A stretch of DNA of 64,000 nt from the NCBI RefSeq assembly GCF_019933235.1, contig NZ_CP082945.1, positions 1,302,001 through 1,366,000 on the forward strand. Reading direction: 5' to 3'. Both the position numbers and the translations under genes were made by a program. The notes under the pieces were generated by a model. It made no database searches, was not told where the DNA came from, and worked only from the letters and a program-made list of their open reading frames with translations. The DNA is from Streptomyces angustmyceticus. GTDB taxonomy: Bacteria; Actinomycetota; Actinomycetes; Streptomycetales; Streptomycetaceae. This document shows, one piece after another, positions 59,036 to 64,000 of the stretch. How positions within the stretch are numbered: the stretch's first letter is position 1; each line of letters starts with the position of its first letter.

Positions 59036-59680
59036 TCACTGCCGCCCGGTCAGCAGGGCCCGGCCCCCCTCCCGCATCATCGCGGTGATCTCGGCCGGGG
59101 CCTTGTCCGGGGAGCCCGCGTCGTAGGGCGGCTGCGGGTCGTACTCGATGCCGAGCTGGATCTCCTGGGCCACGGCGTCCCCGGCGATCCGGCCGGCCAG
59201 CGTCAGCCCCATGTCGATGCCGGACGAGACGCCGGCCGCCGTGACGTACTTGCCGTCGAAGACCACCCGTTCCCCGGTCGGCTCGGCCCCCAGCGCCGGG
59301 AGCTGGTCCAGCGCGAGCCAGTGGGAGGTCGCCCGGCGCCCCTTGAGGAGGCCCGCGGCGGCCAGGATCAGCGAGCCGGTGCACACCGAGGTGGTCCAGG
59401 TGGTGCCGGCGTCCACGGCGCGGATCCACTCGTGCACCGGGCCGTCCGCCATCTGATCGGCCTGCCCCGCGCCGCCGGGCACGACGAGGATGTCCGGCGC
59501 GGTGACCTCGCCCAGCGTGGCGTCGGCGACCAGCCCGAGCGAACCGAGGTCATTGCGGTGCGGGCCGGTGCGCTCGGCGACGAACACCGTTTCGGCGCCG
59601 GGCAGCCGGCTGAGGGTTTCGTAGGGGCCGACGGCGTCCAGTGTGGTGAAGCCGTCGAAGAGAAGGATCGCGAGCTGCAT
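59036..59680 (-). CDS. DJ-1/PfpI family protein, isonitrile-hydratase-like
   Basis: 214 residues, DJ-1/PfpI fold. LFDGFTTLDAVGPYE (Asp15) and TSVCTGSLILAAAGLLKGRRATSHW (Cys100 nucleophile) match the Pseudomonas isonitrile hydratase InhA, whose active residues are Asp17 and Cys101. An isonitrile-hydratase or related hydrolase/glyoxalase function is plausible. It lies downstream of a GlxA-type regulator with 74 bases between, on the same strand, probably co-transcribed. The ATG has a GGAGACGCC leader. Confidence 0.87.
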   Translation of the reverse strand: MQLAILLFDGFTTLDAVGPYETLSRLPGAETVFVAERTGPHRNDLGSLGLVADATLGEVTAPDILVVPGGAGQADQMADGPVHEWIRAVDAGTTWTTSVCTGSLILAAAGLLKGRRATSHWLALDQLPALGAEPTGERVVFDGKYVTAAGVSSGIDMGLTLAGRIAGDAVAQEIQLGIEYDPQPPYDAGSPDKAPAEITAMMREGGRALLTGRQ

Positions 59681-59754
59681 GGCGTCTCCTGTCGGTGGAT
59701 CGGTATCGGTAGGGGTGGCGCCGGCCCGGTGGAGCGATGGCGGCCGGCAGGGGG

Positions 59755-60726
59755 TCAGGAAGAGATGAGGGGTGGTCCGACGGTCCGGAAGCGGCGGCGG
59801 TATTCGGCCGGAGAGGCGCCCAGGACGCGCAGGAACGCGCGGCGCATCGCCTCGGGGGTGCCGTAGCCACAGCAGCGCGCCACCTGCTCGATGCCATCGG
59901 CGGAGTCCTCCAGATGCCGTCGGGCGGCCTCCAGCCGGACCCGGTCGACATAGCGCCCCGGCGTCATGCCCACTTCGTCGCGGAAGGCACGGGCGAAGTG
60001 CCGCGGGGAGAGGCGGGCGCGCTCGGCGAGGGCGTCCACGGAGAGGTCCCCCGCCGGGTTCTCGGTGATCCACTGCTGGACGTCGCGCAGCGGTCTGCGC
60101 TGTGCGGTCTGCGCGGCGAGCTGGGCACTGAACTGGGTCTGGTTGCCGGGCCGGCGCAGAAACACGACCAGGTGGCGGGCGATGCTCAGCGCGACATCCC
60201 GGCCCAGGTCCTCCTCCACCAGGGCCAGGGCGAGGTCGATACCGGCCGTCACGCCCGCGGAGGTGGCCACATCACCGTCCCGTACGTAGATCGGTTCGGG
60301 CTCGACCCGTACCGCGGGGAACCGTGCGGCAAGGGTGTCGCAGAGCATCCAGTGGGTCGTCGCCCGGCGGCCGTCCAGCAGCCCGGCCTCGGCCAGCAGC
60401 AGCGCTCCGCTGCACACCGAGACCTTCCGCCGGGCGTGGTGGGCGTTGCCGCGCAGCCAGTCGATCAGCCGGGGATCGGGGGTGCGGGTGCCGTCACCGC
60501 CGGGCACCAGCAGGGTGTGCGGCGGCCCGGCGGCGGCGAGGGTGGTGTCGGGGACCAGGGCCAGCCCGCTGGTGGTGCGGACCGGGGCGTCGTCAAGGCC
60601 GGCGGTGCGGATCCGGTAGGCGCCCGGGGTTTCCAGGGTCGCTCCGTGGAAGACCTCGACCGGTCCGGAGACGTCAAGAGCCTGCACTCCGTCGAAGAGG
60701 ACGACGAGCACCTCGCGCTGTTCCAT
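59755..60726 (-). CDS. GlxA-type transcription regulator (DJ-1 domain plus AraC HTH)
   Basis: 323 residues: N-terminal DJ-1/PfpI-like domain (about 1-185; VLFDGVQALDVSGPVEVF and SVCSGALLLAEAGLLDGRRATTHW), then an AraC-family double HTH (about 220-315; LAERARLSPRHFARAFRDEVGMTPGRYVDRVRLEAARRHLED). GlxA-type regulators often control genes for amine or formaldehyde metabolism. Here it likely regulates the adjoining DJ-1 gene. Divergent from the SCO6745-family gene, sharing a 133-base control region with a palindrome. Confidence 0.9.
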   Translation of the reverse strand: MEQREVLVVLFDGVQALDVSGPVEVFHGATLETPGAYRIRTAGLDDAPVRTTSGLALVPDTTLAAAGPPHTLLVPGGDGTRTPDPRLIDWLRGNAHHARRKVSVCSGALLLAEAGLLDGRRATTHWMLCDTLAARFPAVRVEPEPIYVRDGDVATSAGVTAGIDLALALVEEDLGRDVALSIARHLVVFLRRPGNQTQFSAQLAAQTAQRRPLRDVQQWITENPAGDLSVDALAERARLSPRHFARAFRDEVGMTPGRYVDRVRLEAARRHLEDSADGIEQVARCCGYGTPEAMRRAFLRVLGASPAEYRRRFRTVGPPLISS

Positions 60727-60833
60727 GCCTCCATCCTGGACAGCGGCGGCGAAGGCGGCAATGACGGATTTCCCACCCTTTCTGCCATCGCGGCGGCCGG
60801 TGGCTCCCCTCCGGTGCCCTGCCCCCGCCTCCA

Positions 60834-60849
60834 TACCGACGGGTCGGTA
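60834..60849. promoter_or_regulatory. palindromic operator candidate over a promoter
   Basis: TACCGACGGGTCGGTA is a perfect 7+2+7 palindrome at 60834-60849. It overlaps the likely -10 box TAACCT (60848-60853) of the gene starting at 60860. Such ACCGAC..GTCGGT sites are typical of TetR-family binding. Confidence 0.6.
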
Positions 60850-60859
60850 ACCTGCCCGT

Positions 60860-61729
60860 ATGACCACTTCCAGCGCACTGCCCGAGCAGGCCGGCCGGAC
60901 CTGCCACAACGTCGTCAACCCGTTCCACTCCACGCACTACTTCGCGCCGGAGCTCGCCGCGGAGATGGCCAAGGCGGGCGTCGAGAACCGCAGGGCCGCC
61001 TACTTCGCGTGCCGCGCGGCGGCCATGGGCGCGGTGGGCCCCGGCACCGTCACGGCCACCTTCTACAACTTCAAGCACGAGCTGATAGCCGAGCACGTCC
61101 CGGCCGTCTGGACGGTCACCACGCCCGAGGCCGTGCTGGAGGCCCGGCTTCGCGCCGTCGACGCCACGCTGCGCCGGCTGCTGGGCAAGGAGACCGTCGA
61201 GTCGCCGGAGATGGCGGAGGCGGCGCGGCTGGCGCTGCGCGCCGTCGAGGGCTGCAGCCGACAGGCGCGGCCGCTGTACGCCGCGCACGCCGACCAGCCG
61301 GTGCCCGACGCCCCGCACCTGGCCTACTGGCACGCCGCGACGCTGCTGCGCGAACACCGCGGCGACGGCCACCTGCTGGCCCTGCTCGACGCCGAACTCG
61401 ACGGGCTGGAGGCGCTGGTCTCCCACACCGCCAGCGGCCGCGGGATGAGCTACCAGGGCGTCATGGCGACCCGTGGCTGGTCGGAGGAGGACTGGGCGGC
61501 GGCGCAGGAGCGGCTGCGGACCCGCGGTCTGCTGGACGCGGAGGGCGAGTTGACCGAGGAGGGCGTCCGGCTGCGCAAGGACCTGGAGCGCAGGACGGAC
61601 CGGCTGGACCGGGCGCCGTACGAGCACCTGGGCGCCGAGGGCGTGGCCCGGCTCACCGAGCTGGCGACCGGTTTCACCACGGCCGCCATGAACGCCGGGG
61701 CGTTCCCCGCCGCGCTGTTCGGCAAGTGA
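60860..61729 (+). CDS. SCO6745-family protein
   Basis: 289 residues, matching the SCO6745 family named after S. coelicolor (helical, N-terminal HTH-like). Seen: NPFHSTHYFAPELAAEMAKAGVENRRAAYFACRAAAMG and FYNFKHELI. Residues about 205-250 look like a winged-helix (GWSEEDWAAAQERLRTRGLLDAEGELTEEG). Function unknown; a regulatory or heme/ligand-binding role is possible. Leaderless ATG six bases past the TAACCT box, under the palindrome described above. Confidence 0.87.
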   Translation: MTTSSALPEQAGRTCHNVVNPFHSTHYFAPELAAEMAKAGVENRRAAYFACRAAAMGAVGPGTVTATFYNFKHELIAEHVPAVWTVTTPEAVLEARLRAVDATLRRLLGKETVESPEMAEAARLALRAVEGCSRQARPLYAAHADQPVPDAPHLAYWHAATLLREHRGDGHLLALLDAELDGLEALVSHTASGRGMSYQGVMATRGWSEEDWAAAQERLRTRGLLDAEGELTEEGVRLRKDLERRTDRLDRAPYEHLGAEGVARLTELATGFTTAAMNAGAFPAALFGK

Positions 61730-61748
61730 GGCCCGCGTAGCGTCACCG

Positions 61749-61782
61749 GGCCCCGTGCCCGCCCGCGGGCGGGCGCGGGGCC
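61749..61782 (+). terminator. terminator after the SCO6745-family gene
   Basis: GGCCCCGTGCCCGCCC (61749-61764) pairs with the segment ending at 61782 with one G:U pair, a long G/C stem 19 bases after the stop. Confidence 0.6.
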
Positions 61783-61881
61783 GCGCGGACACCCCCGGGC
61801 GGCCGGGCGGTGCGACAGTCCGGGCCGCCAACCGGCACAATGCAGGCTCAAGCAAGCGCTGGAAGGCGGGTCAGGATCAAC

Positions 61882-64000
61882 GTGACGGCATCCACTGAGC
61901 CCATCGGGACTCCCGGGTCCATCGAAGCGAGGATCGCCGGGGAGCTCGGCGTCAAGGAGCGGCAGGTGAAGGCCGCGGTCGAACTGCTCGACGGCGGCTC
62001 GACGGTTCCGTTCATCGCGCGCTACCGCAAGGAAGCCACCGAGACGCTCGACGACGCGCAGCTGCGCTCGCTCGAGGAGCGGCTGCGCTATCTGCGGGAG
62101 CTGGAGGAGCGGCGGTCCGCGATCCTGGAGTCCGTACGGTCCCAGGGCAAGCTGGACGACGCCCTGGAGGCGCAGATCCGCGGCGCCGAGTCCAAGGCGC
62201 GGCTGGAGGACATCTACCTCCCGTTCAAGCCCAAGCGGCGCACCAAGGCGCAGATCGCGCGGGAGGCGGGCCTGGAGCCGCTCGCCGACGGACTGCTGAG
62301 CGATCCGTCGGTGGAGCCGGCCGCGGCCGCCGCGGCGTTCGTGGACGACGGCAAGGGCGTGGCCGACGCGGCGGCGGCGCTGGAGGGCGCGCGGGCCATC
62401 CTGACCGAGCGGTTCGGCGAGGACGCGGACCTGATCGGCGAGCTGCGCGAGCGGATGTGGTCGCGCGGGCGGGTCGCGGCGAAGGTGCGCGAGGGCAAGG
62501 AGGAGGCGGGCGCGAAGTTCGCCGACTACTTCGACTTCGCCGAGCCGTTCACCGAGCTTCCCTCGCACCGGGTGCTGGCGATGCTCCGCGGCGAGAAGGA
62601 GGAGATCCTCGATCTCCAGCTGGAGCCGGAGGACCCGTCGGCGGCGACCGAGGGCCCCAGCTCCTACGAGCAGTCCATCGCGCACCGCTTCGGCATCGCC
62701 GACCGGGGCCGGCCCGGCGACAAGTGGCTGCAGGACACGGTCCGTTGGGCCTGGCGCACCCGGGTGCAGGTGCACCTCGGGATCGATCTGCGGCTGCGGC
62801 TGCGGCAGGCCGCCGAGGACGAGGCGGTACGGGTCTTCGCCTCGAACCTGCGCGATCTGCTGCTGGCGGCGCCCGCCGGTACCCGCGCCACGATGGGCCT
62901 GGACCCCGGCTTCCGTACGGGCGTGAAGGTCGCCGTGGTGGACGCGACCGGCAAGGTGGCCGCCACGGAGACCATCTACCCCCATGTGCCGCAGCAGAAG
63001 TGGGACGCCTCGCTGGCCACCCTGGCGAAGCTGGCCCGTGAGCACGATGTCGAGCTGATCGCGATCGGCAACGGCACCGCCTCCCGCGAGACCGACAAGC
63101 TGGCGGCCGATCTGATCGCCGCGCAGCCGGAGCTGAAGCTGACGAAGGTGATGGTCTCCGAGGCCGGCGCCTCGGTGTACTCCGCCTCCGCGTTCGCCTC
63201 GCAGGAGCTGCCGGACCTGGACGTCTCGCTGCGCGGCGCGGTGTCCATCGCCCGCCGGCTGCAGGACCCGCTGGCCGAGCTGGTCAAGATCGACCCGAAG
63301 TCGATCGGTGTCGGCCAGTACCAGCACGACCTGTCCGAGGTGAAGCTGTCGCGCTCGCTGGACGCGGTGGTCGAGGACTGCGTGAACGGCGTCGGCGTGG
63401 ACGTCAACACCGCCTCGGCGCCGCTGCTCTCGCGGGTGTCGGGCATCGGCTCGGGGCTCGCCGAGAACATCGTGGCGCACCGGGACAGCAACGGCCCGTT
63501 CCGCTCCCGTAAGGCCCTCAAGGACGTGGCACGGCTCGGCCCGAAGGCGTACGAGCAGTGCGCGGGCTTCCTGCGGATCCGGGGCGGCGACGACCCGCTG
63601 GACGCCTCCAGCGTGCACCCGGAGGCGTACCCGGTGGTGCGCCGGATGGTGAAGTCGGCGGGCAGCGAGGTCGGTTCGCTGATCGGCAACACGGCGGTGC
63701 TGCGCTCGCTGAACGCCGCGGACTTCGTCGACGACTCCTTCGGTCTGCCGACGGTCGGCGACATCCTGCAGGAGCTGGAGAAGCCGGGCCGCGACCCGCG
63801 CCCGGTCTTCAAGACCGCGACCTTCAAGGAGGGCGTGGAGAAGATCGGCGACCTGCAGCCGGGGATGCTCCTGGAGGGCGTGGTGACCAATGTCGCCGCC
63901 TTCGGGGCGTTCGTGGACGTCGGCGTCCATCAGGACGGTCTGGTGCATGTCTCCGCGATGTCGAAGACCTTCGTCAAGGACCCGCGGGACGTGGTCAAGC
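61882..64000 (+). CDS. tex: Tex transcription accessory protein (partial, runs off the window)
   Basis: About 706 residues are visible. N-terminal [26 protein letters not shown] Tex_N region (here [19 protein letters not shown]), YqgF-like nuclease-related core ([17 protein letters not shown]), helix-hairpin-helix region ([21 protein letters not shown]) and the start of an S1 RNA-binding domain ([31 protein letters not shown]). Tex is a conserved RNA-binding protein affecting transcription. The GTG at 61882 lies near GGGTCAGGAT; the rest of the S1 domain lies beyond position 64000. Confidence 0.95.
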   Translation, partial: MTASTEPIGTPGSIEARIAGELGVKERQVKAAVELLDGGSTVPFIARYRKEATETLDDAQLRSLEERLRYLRELEERRSAILESVRSQGKLDDALEAQIRGAESKARLEDIYLPFKPKRRTKAQIAREAGLEPLADGLLSDPSVEPAAAAAAFVDDGKGVADAAAALEGARAILTERFGEDADLIGELRERMWSRGRVAAKVREGKEEAGAKFADYFDFAEPFTELPSHRVLAMLRGEKEEILDLQLEPEDPSAATEGPSSYEQSIAHRFGIADRGRPGDKWLQDTVRWAWRTRVQVHLGIDLRLRLRQAAEDEAVRVFASNLRDLLLAAPAGTRATMGLDPGFRTGVKVAVVDATGKVAATETIYPHVPQQKWDASLATLAKLAREHDVELIAIGNGTASRETDKLAADLIAAQPELKLTKVMVSEAGASVYSASAFASQELPDLDVSLRGAVSIARRLQDPLAELVKIDPKSIGVGQYQHDLSEVKLSRSLDAVVEDCVNGVGVDVNTASAPLLSRVSGIGSGLAENIVAHRDSNGPFRSRKALKDVARLGPKAYEQCAGFLRIRGGDDPLDASSVHPEAYPVVRRMVKSAGSEVGSLIGNTAVLRSLNAADFVDDSFGLPTVGDILQELEKPGRDPRPVFKTATFKEGVEKIGDLQPGMLLEGVVTNVAAFGAFVDVGVHQDGLVHVSAMSKTFVKDPRDVVK

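Noticed and set aside
61450..63948. 832-residue minus-strand frame near the right end
   Set aside because: It is the antisense of tex, which has clear YqgF-like, HhH and S1 parts; GC-rich antisense frames stay open by chance.

Overview
The window is high-GC actinobacterial chromosome, almost certainly Streptomyces. Supporting signs are strong G/C bias at third codon positions, frequent GTG and TTG starts, a conservon (cvnABCD), an XRE-DUF5753/DUF397/ATPase locus of the whiJ/abaA type, an SCO6745-family protein, and a hopanoid cluster next to idi in an order I recall from the S. coelicolor SCO6750-SCO6769 region. I see no insertion sequence, prophage, integrase or CRISPR array. The DNA is dense and mostly single-copy, with strong G/C hairpins at many gene ends.

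Left part (1-17 kb): an MFS exporter beside a 22-bp tandem repeat array; a split FluG-like pair (amidohydrolase and glutamine-synthetase-like ligase); a PAS-GAF-PP2C-ATPase phosphatase; a carnitine-to-betaine operon (beta-keto acid cleavage enzyme, carnitine dehydrogenase, thioesterase) behind a regulator that joins an XRE-type and a TetR-type DNA-binding domain; DUF427 and DUF309 proteins; a D,D-carboxypeptidase; a cytochrome P450; and an XRE / ImmA-IrrE protease / membrane protein trio next to tRNA-Pro(GGG).

Middle part (17-37 kb): a small YiaA/B membrane protein, a monoacylglycerol-lipase-like hydrolase, a very large Tat-exported beta-propeller amidohydrolase, an acyl-CoA dehydrogenase homologue without the usual catalytic glutamate, a conservon with a GAF-domain fifth gene, a metallo-beta-lactamase-fold hydrolase, an FAD monooxygenase, a PfkB sugar kinase, the whiJ-like regulatory locus with a SAM methyltransferase and a palindromic operator candidate, an SGNH hydrolase and a tyrosine phosphatase.

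Right part (37-64 kb): a hopanoid operon, read right to left as hpnC, hpnD, hpnE, polyprenyl synthase, shc, hpnG, hpnH, hpnO. It should turn farnesyl diphosphate into squalene, hopene and then aminobacteriohopanetriol. Behind it lies a seven-gene, tightly overlapping operon (47.3-54.35 kb): a CDP-alcohol phosphotransferase with an N-terminal extension and a CTG start, a LicC/IPCT-like nucleotidyltransferase, an archaeal-type sn-glycerol-1-phosphate dehydrogenase, a second CDP-alcohol phosphotransferase with an altered active site, a GT2 glycosyltransferase, and a TagGH-like ABC exporter. I regard this as the best candidate for an undescribed system: an exported glycerol-1-phosphate (or related polyol-phosphate) glycoconjugate or lipid. 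idi (IPP isomerase) starts on the other side, so prenyl supply, hopanoids and this pathway are neighbours. The window ends with an ATPase, initiator tRNA, an ABC-F protein, a crotonase, two DJ-1-superfamily proteins, an SCO6745-family gene with a perfect palindrome over its promoter, and the first 2.1 kb of tex.

Starts were chosen by ribosome-binding site, operon overlap and family length; several remain uncertain, and this is stated in the entries. Functions rest on motifs read by eye, not on database searches.
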